From positions 620,001 to 684,000 of the forward strand of contig NZ_JAFRDR010000003.1 of assembly GCF_017377795.1 (NCBI RefSeq): a DNA stretch of 64,000 bases, written 5' to 3'. The stretch is from Williamsia soli. Lineage in GTDB: Bacteria; Actinomycetota; Actinomycetes; Mycobacteriales; Mycobacteriaceae. Shown one piece after another: positions 15,907-25,095 of this stretch (the stretch's first letter is position 1; every line of letters begins with the position of its first letter). The position numbers and the translations under genes were made by a program. The notes under the pieces were generated by a model. It was not told the origin of the DNA. It worked only from the letters and a program-made list of their open reading frames with translations, and searched no databases.

Positions 15907-16853
15907 GGCGGCACCGCCAGGCACGGCACCGGACGAGGGTGCTGCGGGTCGAGTGCATTGAGGACCATCGCCTCCGTCCGCTGGTTCGCGACGATGGACA
16001 GATGATCGGAACGATCGAGCGAACATGTGTCCTGCACAACGATGTTCGTGACCTCGATGCCGGCGGGACCCGCCAGGATGCCGCTGGTGTACGGCGTGAC
16101 GAGCTGGTCGTAGCGGGTGGCGATGTTGGTGTACGTGATGCCCTCGACGTAGGGACCATTCGGCGCGTCGATGGCCGCGGCGAAGTCGTCGTCACCGGGG
16201 GCGGCGACGCAATCGGGGCAGTCGGTCTGCGGAACCGCAGCCGGCGGCAGCCCCAACGCGTCGGCGAACATCGCGATGAGGTCGGAACGCCCCTGACCGT
16301 CACCGTCAGATCCCTGCCAGAACGGCGCCAGCGACACGTACTTGTCGATGTGGCGGGCGCCTCCGTAGTACTTCGCCCAGTAGGTCGGGATCTGGGTACC
16401 CTGCGAATGCCCCACGATGTCAACCTTTTCCGCACCGGTCTTGGCGAGGACGTTGTCGACAAAGAGCTTGAGCTGCCAGGCACTGATGGTCTTGTCGCCG
16501 AGGCCGCCGATCCGCGAGAGCGGCCACTGCGGTGACAGCTCCCCGTAGGTCAGCGCAAAGACGCAATAGCCCTCGTTCTTGAGCGCAGGCACCAGCGAGA
16601 TCCAATTCGTCTGCTGGCTGCCGGCCGTCCCGTGCACCAGGACGACCGGATTGGGATGCTCCGGCGAGGGTTTACAGCCGTAGTCATTGGAGCCGGGAAG
16701 GGATCCACCCGGGTTCGCGAGTTCAGCGGGGATCCCGGCGAGGAAGTTGTGGTCGACCGGCAGCGGCGCAGCGGTCGCGGCGGGGGCGAAACCCATTCCG
16801 ATGATCAGTGCCAGAGCGGCGGCCACCACACCTGATCGCTTCGTCCACCTCAT
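15891..16853 (-). CDS. Secreted alpha/beta-hydrolase lipase
   Basis: 320 residues with a Sec signal peptide (basic start, hydrophobic core about 8-22, cleavage after ATAA near 28). The mature enzyme has the oxyanion segment VLVHGTAG (71-78) and the nucleophile elbow G148-H-S150-Q-G152, as in class 2 lipases and related triacylglycerol lipases of actinobacteria. It should act outside the membrane on esters. Four or more cysteines may form disulfides. The 3' end overlaps the amidotransferase gene tail-to-tail. Confidence 0.88.
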   Translation of the reverse strand: MRWTKRSGVVAAALALIIGMGFAPAATAAPLPVDHNFLAGIPAELANPGGSLPGSNDYGCKPSPEHPNPVVLVHGTAGSQQTNWISLVPALKNEGYCVFALTYGELSPQWPLSRIGGLGDKTISAWQLKLFVDNVLAKTGAEKVDIVGHSQGTQIPTYWAKYYGGARHIDKYVSLAPFWQGSDGDGQGRSDLIAMFADALGLPPAAVPQTDCPDCVAAPGDDDFAAAIDAPNGPYVEGITYTNIATRYDQLVTPYTSGILAGPAGIEVTNIVVQDTCSLDRSDHLSIVANQRTEAMVLNALDPQHPRPVPCLAVPPYTGA

Positions 16854-16909
16854 GCTGATTCCTCTCGCTGCCTCGGAGGAAAACTAGCACCGCGGCCGGC
16901 GCCGAGGGT

Positions 16910-17977
16910 CTATTCCGGCATCACCAGGTCCAGGCGCACCCCGAGCAGGCGAATCGGCCGATCGAACTCGAACTTGTGCAGGACCTCGAGCATCGCCGGT
17001 TCGATGACGTCGATGTCGGTGGTCGGTGCAGGCAACTTGCGCGACTTCGTGCGCGTGTAGAACGTCATCGTTCGAACCGTGACAGCGACCCGGAACGCGA
17101 CCCGCTCTTCGGACACCACCTGCGCCAACAACTCTCGCGTCAGCTTTCGGATCGCGTCATCGATCTCAGCGGGCTCGGACAGATCCTTGGGAAACGTCTC
17201 GACCTTGCTGTGCGAGCGCGGGATGTACGGCTCTGTCTCGACAGTGATGTCGCCGCCTCCCCGCGACAGCAGGTTGAGCCAGTTGCCGAGATGGGGGCCG
17301 AATTCGGCGATGAGCCGTCCGCGATCCTCGCTGGCCAGCTGCTCGACGGTCGAGATCCCGAGCGCGTTCAGTTTGGCGGTGGTCTTCGGTCCCACGCTCC
17401 ACAAGTCGCCGACCCCACGCTCGCCCATGATCGGCATCCAGTTGGTGCTGTTCAGTACGAAGATGTGCTCGGGATCGCGTTTGGCGAAGCCCGTCGCCAT
17501 CTTTGCCCGCTGCTTGTTGTCACTGATCCCCACGGCCGACGGCAGTCCACGCTCGTCGAGGATCCGCTGCCGGATGGACTGGGCCAACTCGATCGGATCG
17601 ACCCCCGCCTCCGCCGCGGGCACACCCAGGAACGCTTCGTCCCAGCCGATGACCTCGACCGGATATCCGAGACTTCGCAGCGTGTTCATCACCTCGGCGG
17701 ACGCGGCGTCATAGGACGCATGGTCCAGCGGCAGATACACCGCATCGGGCATCTTCCGAAACGCCGACCGCAGCGGCATCCCGGCCCGCACTCCGACATC
17801 GCGGGCCTCGTACGACGCGCACGTGACGACCTTGCGGGGTTCGGTCGGATCACCGGTGCCGCCGACGATCACCGGCACACCGACGAGGTCCGGGTTTCCG
17901 CGGCGCTCGACAGACACCTGGAACTGGTCCAGGTCGACGTGCATGATCGCGCGGTAGCGCCGGAGCGGCTCAGTCAT
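16910..17977 (-). CDS. dinB: DNA polymerase IV, DinB2-type Y-family polymerase
   Basis: 355 residues with palm, fingers, thumb and little-finger regions. The catalytic acidic residues are D15 in HVDLDQF and D113-E114 in GWDEAFLG; VTCASYEAR is the fingers motif. The GWDEA and DPTEPRKVVTCASYEAR segments match the mycobacterial DinB2 (Rv3056) branch rather than classical DinB. The position equivalent to the steric gate (E. coli F13) is Gln20, which is unusual. There is no visible beta-clamp motif at the short C-terminus. Confidence 0.9.
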   Translation of the reverse strand: MTEPLRRYRAIMHVDLDQFQVSVERRGNPDLVGVPVIVGGTGDPTEPRKVVTCASYEARDVGVRAGMPLRSAFRKMPDAVYLPLDHASYDAASAEVMNTLRSLGYPVEVIGWDEAFLGVPAAEAGVDPIELAQSIRQRILDERGLPSAVGISDNKQRAKMATGFAKRDPEHIFVLNSTNWMPIMGERGVGDLWSVGPKTTAKLNALGISTVEQLASEDRGRLIAEFGPHLGNWLNLLSRGGGDITVETEPYIPRSHSKVETFPKDLSEPAEIDDAIRKLTRELLAQVVSEERVAFRVAVTVRTMTFYTRTKSRKLPAPTTDIDVIEPAMLEVLHKFEFDRPIRLLGVRLDLVMPE

Positions 17978-18000
17978 CCCTGCCGACGTTATTGCAAAAC

Positions 18001-18038
18001 GAGGTCAGGCGCCCGCGCTATCGCAGGCGCCTGACCTC
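18001..18038 (-). terminator. Rho-independent terminator after binding protein/TauD operon
   Basis: A perfect 13-bp stem (18001-18013 with 18026-18038) around a 12-nt loop. On the minus strand it is followed by GTTTTGC. It lies 16 bp after the stop of the minus-strand substrate-binding protein gene and so ends that operon. Confidence 0.8.
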
Positions 18039-18054
18039 ATGAAGCGAAAGTGAC

Positions 18055-19116
18055 TCAGACACCCTCCTCGTTGGAGGCAGGCGGATACGTCCCGTTCGCG
18101 TACGGATTGAACTCGTTGGTGTAGAGCTCTTCGACCTTGACCCCGGCAGGCAGCTCACCGAGCCGAACCGCCTCGTCGACCCAGAGGGTGAATTCCTCGG
18201 GCTCGATCACCCCACCGGGCACCGGGACACCGGGACTCTTCCACTGCTTCACGAACTCCGTGTTCTCGTTGCGGCCACGGTCTTCGATGATCTTGACGAA
18301 CCGGTTGACCACTTCCTCACGCGGACGCAGCTGCGCCCACCGGATGGCGCGGGCCACCCCCTGGACGTAATCCTTCACGACCTCCGGATTCTCGTCGATG
18401 TACTCATCCCGGAAGACCGCGGTGGCGATGGACAGATTCCCGATGAGACTGGTGTCCCGGAAGATCTCGTGCAGACCACCCTTCTGCAGGGCCACGTCCT
18501 TGAAGATCGTACCGAGATTGCCTACTTCGATTTGTTTTTCGCGGAGCGCCAGTTCGGTGTTGATCGGAGGGACCACGGTCAGCCCCACATTCTTGATGTC
18601 TGCATCTGAGACCCCCTCGCGGTGCAGCCACTCCTTGATGGCGTACTCGTGATAAGCGCCGAGCGTGTTGATGCCGACCTTCTTACCCACCAGATCCTGC
18701 GCGGTCTCGATGCCGCTGCCTTCGAGGGAGTAATAGCCGTGGAACGTCTCGGTGTCCGAACCATTGGTGGAGACGACCCCGGTCACCTTCGAACCGGCCT
18801 GCTGCAGTTTGGCCACCGACCCGTTGAATGCCGAGCCGGTGTCGATCTCACCGGTCGCCACCGCCTGGATGTCCTGCGGCCCGCTCGTGGTGTCACCGAC
18901 CCACTCGAGTTTGACCTTCTGGAAATAGCCCAGCGATTCGGCGAGTTCCGACCAACCGACCTGCGACGCCCATCCCTGGTATCGCACCGTCACCTTGCCG
19001 TCCGCCCCGACCTCCGCAGTCTCACTTGTCGAACACGATGCCAAGACCACCGTGAGGACGGTGAACACCGCGATCGCGGTACCGGAGAGGAACTTTGGTC
19101 GACTTCGCATCTTCAT
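18055..19116 (-). CDS. ABC transporter substrate-binding lipoprotein, sulfonate (SsuA/TauA) type
   Basis: 353 residues with a lipobox LASC (Cys28). The mature protein is an NMT1/SsuA-like periplasmic binding fold: YQGWASQVGWSELAESLGYF near the start, TTSGPQDIQAVATGEIDTG-type ligand-site segment, and VGKKVGINTLGAYHEYAIKEWL in the hinge region. It is the last gene of a unit with two TauD-family dioxygenases, and no permease or ATPase is on this strand. It probably works with the SsuB/SsuC pair encoded divergently at 23385-25059, whose own binding protein is frameshifted. Confidence 0.87.
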   Translation of the reverse strand: MKMRSRPKFLSGTAIAVFTVLTVVLASCSTSETAEVGADGKVTVRYQGWASQVGWSELAESLGYFQKVKLEWVGDTTSGPQDIQAVATGEIDTGSAFNGSVAKLQQAGSKVTGVVSTNGSDTETFHGYYSLEGSGIETAQDLVGKKVGINTLGAYHEYAIKEWLHREGVSDADIKNVGLTVVPPINTELALREKQIEVGNLGTIFKDVALQKGGLHEIFRDTSLIGNLSIATAVFRDEYIDENPEVVKDYVQGVARAIRWAQLRPREEVVNRFVKIIEDRGRNENTEFVKQWKSPGVPVPGGVIEPEEFTLWVDEAVRLGELPAGVKVEELYTNEFNPYANGTYPPASNEEGV

Positions 19117-19143
19117 TTTCCTTGTGAGTGATTCGGGTACCGG

Positions 19144-20088
19144 TCAGGACCCGATGAACTGTTCGCCGGAGATCGCGACCGATGAGGCACCGTCGACGCC
19201 GACCGGGATGTCCCCTTCGATGGTGGTGCGATACAGCACTCGCGCCACGTCCAGGTGATTGACGTCCCCCGGCGCCAGGTGCGCGGTCGCGCGGTTGTCC
19301 CACACCGCGATGGTGCCTTCGCGCCACCGCAATCGGACCGTGTACGCCGAGTTGGTCACCTCCTCGAAGAGGAGATCGAGCAGGGCGTCGCTCTGTCGCC
19401 TGCTGTAGCCGACGATCCGGCTGGTGAAGCCGGGCTGCACGAACAGGATCTTCTCGCCGGTCACGGGATGGACCCGGACCACCGGATGTTCGGCGATCAG
19501 CGGCGTCCGGGCCACCTTGTCGCCATAGTTGCTGCCCTCCTTGAACACCGGGTGACGGCCACCGAACCGGTGCTCGGCCCGCAGTCCGTCGACGAGCTCC
19601 TTGATGGACTCCGGTAGTCCGGCATACGCGGCGGCCAGGTTGGCCCAGCTGGTGTCCCCGCCCCGGACCGGGGTGTTGCCTGCCCGCAGGATCGACACCG
19701 CAGGCGGGTTGACCAGCGCGGTCACATCGGTGTGCCACTCGTTGGTGTAACTGGCGGCCTTGACCCCGAACTTGCGCTCGTAGTCGCGGTTGTCGATCTT
19801 CAGGATCTCGGGGAAATCGGTCGGCGCATCGTCGTCGTACGGATGCGAGGCGGTCACCGGACCGAAGTTCCGGGCGAACGCGATCTGCTGGGCGTGATCG
19901 ATGAACTGATCACGGAAGAAGATCACCTTGTGCCGGTGGAGTCCGGCGACGATGGCGTCTGCCACCTCGGGATCAAGTGGTCGGGTCAGGTCGACGCCGG
20001 TGACGTCGGCGCCGATGTGGCCGGCGACCCGAGCGAAGTGGACGGTGGACGTATCGTCTTCGTTGGTGTGGAGATCGGTGATGGTCAT
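19144..20088 (-). CDS. TauD/TfdA family Fe(II)/2-oxoglutarate dioxygenase (second)
   Basis: 314 residues. The iron ligands are H119-T-D121 (NEWHTDVT) and H270 in DNRATAHLAPGD, with the 2-oxoglutarate-binding Arg region close behind. Enzymes of the family hydroxylate taurine, alkyl sulfates or aryloxyacetates so that sulfite, sulfate or another group is released. Clustering with sulfonate-type ABC genes favours an organosulfur substrate. Paralogous to the upstream gene (shared VTALVNPPAV and FTSRIVGxSxxQSD segments). Confidence 0.88.
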   Translation of the reverse strand: MTITDLHTNEDDTSTVHFARVAGHIGADVTGVDLTRPLDPEVADAIVAGLHRHKVIFFRDQFIDHAQQIAFARNFGPVTASHPYDDDAPTDFPEILKIDNRDYERKFGVKAASYTNEWHTDVTALVNPPAVSILRAGNTPVRGGDTSWANLAAAYAGLPESIKELVDGLRAEHRFGGRHPVFKEGSNYGDKVARTPLIAEHPVVRVHPVTGEKILFVQPGFTSRIVGYSRRQSDALLDLLFEEVTNSAYTVRLRWREGTIAVWDNRATAHLAPGDVNHLDVARVLYRTTIEGDIPVGVDGASSVAISGEQFIGS

Positions 20089-20114
20089 GGCTTTTCCTTG
20101 TGTGAGTCGGGTTT

Positions 20115-21074
20115 TCAGGCGGTTCGGGCGTAGAACGGAGCGCCGGAGATCGAGCGCGACTGCTGACCCGCAACACCGACCGGTATGTCGCCCTCGACGG
20201 TGGTGCGGTGCAGTACGCGCACGACATCGAGGTGGCCGAGATCGGTGGGCGCCTGATGGATCGTCGCGCGGTTGTCCCAGATTCCGATACTGTTCGGGGT
20301 CCAGCGGACTCGGACGGTATACGCGGGGTTCGTGATCTCCGCGAACAAGAGATCGAGCAGCCGATCACTCTGCGCAGCACTGAGTCCGACGATTCGGCTG
20401 GTGAATCCCGGGTTGACGTAGATCAGCTTCTGCCCGGTGACGGGATGTACCCGCACCACAGGGTGCTCGCTGATGATCGGATTCTGTTGGGTCAGGGCCG
20501 CCGCTTCCGATTGCTTCTCCCAACGCTTTTCGCGACCGCCGAAACGGTTCTCCGCGTACAGACCCTCGAGGAACCGCTGTAGTGAGGCCGGAAGGTTGTC
20601 GTAGGCAGCGCCGAGATCGGCCCACGTCGTGTCGCCACCGACGTCGGGTACGAGCTCCGCCCGCAGCACCGTGACGGCGGGCGGATTGACCAGCGCTGTG
20701 ACGTCCTGGTGCCAGAAGCTGGCGTAGCTGTATTGCTTGGAGCCGCCCCGGTTGGCGTACGTGCGCGAATCCACCTCCAGCACTTGCGGATAACCTTCCG
20801 GCGACTTGTCCGCGTATCCCAGCGGATGAGCATCTGTGACCCGGCCGAAGTACTCGGTGAACTGCACCTGCTGCGCGTGATCGATGACCTGATCACGGAA
20901 GAAGAGCACCTTGTACTCGTACAGGGCGTCATTCAGGGCACGCTGGGTTGCCGCGCTCTGCACGTGCGTGAGATCGAGGCCGGAGACCTCTGCGCCGAGA
21001 TATCCGGCGATCGGTGCGACCTCGATCGATTGTACCGTCGACGCGGCCGCCGTCTGGGTTGCTGTGATGGTCAC
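20115..21074 (-). CDS. TauD/TfdA family Fe(II)/2-oxoglutarate dioxygenase (first)
   Basis: 319 residues, first gene of the minus-strand unit. The facial triad is H122-Q-D124 (FWHQDVT) and H273 in WDNRATIHQAP. VLFFRDQVIDHAQQV and VHPVTGQKLIYVNPGFTSR are typical of TauD/AtsK enzymes. Two different but related dioxygenases in one unit suggest a wider range of alkylsulfonates or alkyl sulfates. The gene is divergent from an IclR regulator, its likely controller. Confidence 0.88.
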   Translation of the reverse strand: MTITATQTAAASTVQSIEVAPIAGYLGAEVSGLDLTHVQSAATQRALNDALYEYKVLFFRDQVIDHAQQVQFTEYFGRVTDAHPLGYADKSPEGYPQVLEVDSRTYANRGGSKQYSYASFWHQDVTALVNPPAVTVLRAELVPDVGGDTTWADLGAAYDNLPASLQRFLEGLYAENRFGGREKRWEKQSEAAALTQQNPIISEHPVVRVHPVTGQKLIYVNPGFTSRIVGLSAAQSDRLLDLLFAEITNPAYTVRVRWTPNSIGIWDNRATIHQAPTDLGHLDVVRVLHRTTVEGDIPVGVAGQQSRSISGAPFYARTA

Positions 21075-21216
21075 CGTGATGATCCTTTCTTCGGGCCTTG
21101 AGATAACTCAACTGGCGATGGATGAATACTCGAGTTGCCGTGAACACGGCCTGAGTCGAAATATCGAAGGCGCCGGAAATTAACACCAGCGCGGCTTCCA
21201 CAACGTGGAACCAGCA

Positions 21217-21239
21217 CGCGAATCCGCCCGAAATTCGCG
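21217..21239. promoter_or_regulatory. Candidate operator in TauD/IclR divergent promoter region
   Basis: CGCGAAT (21217-21223) and ATTCGCG (21233-21239) are perfect 7-base arms 9 nt apart, in the 257-bp region between the divergent dioxygenase and IclR genes. A likely site for the IclR protein, but this is inference. The rest of the 21075-21331 region shows no clear hexamers. Confidence 0.35.
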
Positions 21240-21331
21240 GTGAAAAGATCACGGCGCGCACAATCCTTCCGCTCGGACGGCGCACCGGGGATCGTGACCA
21301 ACAGAGTTGACGAGTCGGCGGGGAGACAGCG

Positions 21332-22123
21332 ATGGACACAAGCGAGGGCGGGGCCGCAGTGCCCCTGCGGCCGCGCACTGGGTCTCAGGCGATCGAACGG
21401 GCGATCTCGGTGCTGTACGCGTTGGAGAACACCGACGCGTTCATCCCGATCAGCGAGCTGGCCCGCCGGGTGGGACTGCCGATCAGCACCACTCACCGGA
21501 TCGCGCAGGCACTGGTGCGGGGCAGACTGCTCACCCAGGACCCGCAGACCGATTGTTACGGCATCGGCGACGGCCTGCTGACCCTGGCCACCTCAACCAC
21601 CAAGCGCATCGACGTCGACGCCGCCGCGCCACACCTGCACACCCTGTCGTCCCAGATCAAGATCACCGCGAGCCTGGGTATCGCCGAGGACGACCAGGCA
21701 GTCACGGTCTACTCGGCGCGTCCTCCGGTTGCCTTCTGTGACCACCAGATCCCCGAGCAACGCGCCGCACTGGACGCGACCGCGATGGGTCGCGCGATTG
21801 TCGCGTTCACAGGGCGAAAAGGGCGACAGCGAGTCGCCGCCGGCGACGCCGCCCGCCGACGTGGCTACGCGATCTCGGATCCGGCCGAGGTCACCGCGAT
21901 TGCCGTCCCGGTCTTCGACGCGGGAGGACGCGTCCGCGCCTCGGTCGGTGTGCAAGCACTCAGCGTGCGACTGAATCAGAACTTGATCTCCCAGATCTAT
22001 CCGGCGATGCGGAATACCGCGGCCCTGCTCACCGATGTGGTATCTGAGTCATCGCCGCAGAAGCCGGGTTCACCGGTGGGAGCGCTGGCGGTTTCTCCGG
22101 ACCTTTTACGCGGCACGATTTAA
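21332..22123 (+). CDS. IclR family transcriptional regulator
   Basis: 263 residues. An N-terminal winged helix-turn-helix (about 13-75: AIERAISVLYALE, ELARRVGLPISTTHRIAQAL) is followed by the IclR effector domain (LGIAEDDQAVTVYSA, AMGRAIVAF, ITAIAVPVFD-type segment). It lies between the divergent dioxygenase operon and the transporter operon it precedes, the usual place for a local regulator. The effector is unknown; sulfur limitation or a sulfonate ligand is plausible. Confidence 0.88.
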   Translation: MDTSEGGAAVPLRPRTGSQAIERAISVLYALENTDAFIPISELARRVGLPISTTHRIAQALVRGRLLTQDPQTDCYGIGDGLLTLATSTTKRIDVDAAAPHLHTLSSQIKITASLGIAEDDQAVTVYSARPPVAFCDHQIPEQRAALDATAMGRAIVAFTGRKGRQRVAAGDAARRRGYAISDPAEVTAIAVPVFDAGGRVRASVGVQALSVRLNQNLISQIYPAMRNTAALLTDVVSESSPQKPGSPVGALAVSPDLLRGTI

Positions 22124-22303
22124 TAGCGCCGCATATTCCACGTCGTGAAATAGCTTGTTGTGACGGGCGCTCGGCGCCCAACATCATTGACCCAGCACAC
22201 GAAATCGATCAGCGGTGTCCGCTGTCAGGGGCTCGGCAGGACGTCGATTTCGAACAATTACTTTCCGCGGGATCCACCGCGCGGAAAACCGAAGGGGAAT
22301 CTC

Positions 22304-23388
22304 GTGAAACTAACACCACCGCGACGTCTGCGCACGATTGCGGTTCTGGCACTGACGCTCTCGTTCGGACTGGCAACGACCGCGTGCGGGTCGTCCTCCG
22401 ATGAGGCCACCCTGACCGCAGACGGCAAGACCGAACTGCGTTATCTCACCTCACCATCGACCGTCGTATTCCCAGAACTGGCAGCCGATCTCGGCTACTT
22501 CAGCGAAGTCACACTGAAGTCCGTGGGTGAAACAACCAGCGGACCGCAGTCCATCCAGGCGACAGCAACGGGCGACTCCGACTTCGGCGCGGCGCCTTCA
22601 ACGGAGCCATCGTCAAGTTGAAGTCAGCCGGGTCGCCCATCACCGCTGTCGTCGACTATTACGGCGCTGATTCCAAGACCTACAACGGGTTCTACGTACT
22701 CGACGGCTCCCCGATCCGCAGCGCCCGCGACCTGATCGGCAAGAAGGTAGGCATCAACACCCTGGGTGCGCACTCCGAGTTCGTCATTCGCGAATGGCTT
22801 GCACGTGAGGGTCTTTCGAAGGATGAGATCGCCTCGGTACAGCTGTTGGTGGTGCCACCCATCAACACCGAGACCGCCCTTCGTCAAGGACAGATCGACG
22901 TCGGCGCCTTCAACAACATCTTCCGCGACAAGGCCCTCGAGACCGGTGGACTGCGGGAGCTCTTCACCGACGCGGTGTTCGGCGACTTCAGCTACGGCAG
23001 CCTTGTGTTGCGCGACGACTTCATCGCGAAGAACCCCGAGGCCGTCAAGGACTTCGTGCAAGGTACGGCCCGCGCCGTCCGATGGACCCAGGTGACCCCG
23101 CGCGACGAAGTCGTCGCACGCTTCAAGGACATCATCGGCAAGCGCGGTCGGGGTGAGGACCCGGCACTCGCCGACTACTGGCAGAGCTCGTCCATCCCGA
23201 CCGCCGGCGGAGTCATCAAGCCTGAAGAGTTCCAGCTCTGGATCGACTGGCTGGTACGCAACGGTGAACTCGAGAAGGGAAAGCTCACCCCGGAAGACGT
23301 CTTCACCAACGACGACAACCCTTACGCCAACGGCACCTACCCGCCTGAGTCGGGACCCGACGGTGCCCCTGTGGAGGCTGCATCATGA
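22304..23388 (+). pseudogene. Frameshifted ABC substrate-binding lipoprotein, SsuA/TauA type
   Basis: The first part, from GTG 22304, encodes a lipoprotein signal (TTAC, Cys28) and a binding-protein N-terminus like that of the gene at 18055. The frame is lost at about 22586-22596 (GGCGCGGCGCCTTC): reading continues as APSTEPSSS then stop, while the family sequence resumes in another frame (FNGAIVKLKSAGSP). A TTG at 22618 could start the downstream 256 residues but would lack the signal and N-lobe. Net change is two extra bases or one missing. It may be a true pseudogene, programmed shifting, or a sequencing error in a GC run. The stop overlaps the ATPase start. Confidence 0.8.
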
Positions 23389-24188
23389 CCACACCCAAGC
23401 TCGAGCTACGTTCGGTACGAAAGGCATTCCCCTCCCCCGGCAAGCCCGACTTCGTGGCGGTCGACGACATCACGATCGCCGCGGCCGAAGGCGAGTTCCT
23501 TGTTCTGGTCGGACCCAGCGGTAGCGGTAAGTCGACGCTGCTTGACCTCATCGGCGGACTGACCAAGCCGACGTCCGGTGAGATCCTGCTCGACGGCAGA
23601 CCGATCACCGGCCCTGGCCTCGACCGGGGTGTCGTCTTCCAGCAATACGCACTCCTGCCCTGGCGTTCCGCGCGTGCCAATGTGGAGTTCGGGCTGGAGG
23701 CGAAGGGCATTCCGCGCCGTCGCCGCAAGGTGATCGCCGATGAGTACCTGCACCTGGTCGGCCTCGACGGTTTCGCCGATCACCTACCGCACGAGCTCTC
23801 CGGCGGCATGAAGCAGCGCGTCGCCATCGCACGCAGCCTCGCCTACGACCCCGAGGTCCTGCTGATGGACGAACCGTTCGCAGCGCTCGACGCACAGACT
23901 CGGGAGTCGCTACAGGACGAGTTGCTCCGCATCTGGAAGGCCACCGGGAAGACGATCCTCTTCATCACTCACGGCATCGATGAGGCGATCTATCTGGGGC
24001 AACGCGTTGCCGTACTGACCGAACGTCCCGGGCGCATCAAGGAGATCCTCGATATCGACATCGACCGCGAGGCGGTGGACGATCTGCGCTCCTCCGAACA
24101 GTTCCGCGACTACCGGCACCGGATCTGGCTCTCGTTGCGGCCGGAAGTGCAGGCCACCACACTGATTGGAGCAGGTTCACATGTCTAA
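23385..24188 (+). CDS. ABC transporter ATP-binding protein, SsuB/TauB type
   Basis: 267 residues. Walker A GPSGSGKST is at 43-51, the signature LSGGMKQRVAIAR near 138-150, Walker B VLLMDEPFAALD near 159-170, and the switch His in FITHGIDEA. This subfamily energises uptake of nitrate, sulfonates or taurine. The ATG overlaps the end of the binding-protein gene by four bases, and the 3' end overlaps the permease start by eight. Confidence 0.92.
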   Translation: MTTPKLELRSVRKAFPSPGKPDFVAVDDITIAAAEGEFLVLVGPSGSGKSTLLDLIGGLTKPTSGEILLDGRPITGPGLDRGVVFQQYALLPWRSARANVEFGLEAKGIPRRRRKVIADEYLHLVGLDGFADHLPHELSGGMKQRVAIARSLAYDPEVLLMDEPFAALDAQTRESLQDELLRIWKATGKTILFITHGIDEAIYLGQRVAVLTERPGRIKEILDIDIDREAVDDLRSSEQFRDYRHRIWLSLRPEVQATTLIGAGSHV

Positions 24189-25059
24189 CGTCACCCTGGA
24201 GAAGGCGTCCCCGGTCGCCGAGGTTGCAGCACCGCCGGTCGCGACACCGACACCCGAGAAGCCCAGGACCCGCAAGCCGGTGGGACGGACCATCCTGCGC
24301 ACCGGCACCTGGGTGTTCCGCACGACCATCGTGCTGGCTCTGCTGCTCGTGTTCTGGGAGGTGGCCCCGCGTATCGGCCTCGTCGACAAGACGTTTCTGC
24401 CTCCGTTCTCCGATGTCGTCGACGCGCTGATCACCTTGGCCCAGAGCGGCCAACTGTCCGAACACATCTCAGCGAGTGTGGGTCGCGCGCTCAAGGGCTT
24501 CACGGTCGCCGTCGTCGTCGCCGTCCCGCTCGGAATCGTGATCGGCTGGTACCGCCCTGTGGCGCAGCTGCTCAACCCGGTCCTCGAGTTGTTCCGGAAC
24601 ACTGCGGCCTTGGCACTGCTGCCGGTGTTCGTGCTCATCCTGGGTATCGGCGAGACGTCCAAGGTCGCGCTCGTCATCTACGCGTGCATGTTCCCCATCC
24701 TCCTGAACACCATCTCGGGCGTGCGCACCGTCGATCCCCTGCTGATCAAATCGGCCCGTTCACTGGGCCTGTCGTCGTTTCGGCTCTTCCAGAAGGTGAT
24801 CTTGCCGGCGGCACTGCCGACGATCTTCACCGGCATCCGCCTGTCTGCGGCCGCGTCGATCCTTGTCCTCATCGCCGCCGAGATGGTCGGAGCGCGTTCG
24901 GGACTGGGTTACCTGATCATGGCCAGCCAGCTCAATTTCCAGATCCCACAGATGTACGCCGGGATCGTGACCATCGCCCTGGTGGGTCTCGTCTTCAACT
25001 TCGTGCTGGTCGTCATAGAACGCCGATTCTCGCGCTGGCGCACCCCCTCGAACGGGTAA
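24181..25059 (+). CDS. ABC transporter permease, SsuC/TauC type
   Basis: 292 residues with a Pro/Lys-rich cytosolic N-terminus (about 40 residues) and six predicted membrane segments. The EAA-loop region, KSARSLGLSSFRLFQKVILPAALPT-like, contacts the ATPase. The ATG at 24181 lies inside the end of the ATPase gene. Together with SsuB it makes the membrane part of the importer. Confidence 0.92.
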   Translation: MSNVTLEKASPVAEVAAPPVATPTPEKPRTRKPVGRTILRTGTWVFRTTIVLALLLVFWEVAPRIGLVDKTFLPPFSDVVDALITLAQSGQLSEHISASVGRALKGFTVAVVVAVPLGIVIGWYRPVAQLLNPVLELFRNTAALALLPVFVLILGIGETSKVALVIYACMFPILLNTISGVRTVDPLLIKSARSLGLSSFRLFQKVILPAALPTIFTGIRLSAAASILVLIAAEMVGARSGLGYLIMASQLNFQIPQMYAGIVTIALVGLVFNFVLVVIERRFSRWRTPSNG

Positions 25060-25095
25060 ACGTCGTCCTCCTGACCTTTCGACCCTAGGAATAGC

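Noticed and set aside
22124-22303. Possible SAM-type riboswitch or terminator before the transporter operon
   Set aside because: The region has a 9-base inverted repeat (22200-22252) and a GGGCGC/GCGCCC hairpin, but no conserved riboswitch core and no T-tract.
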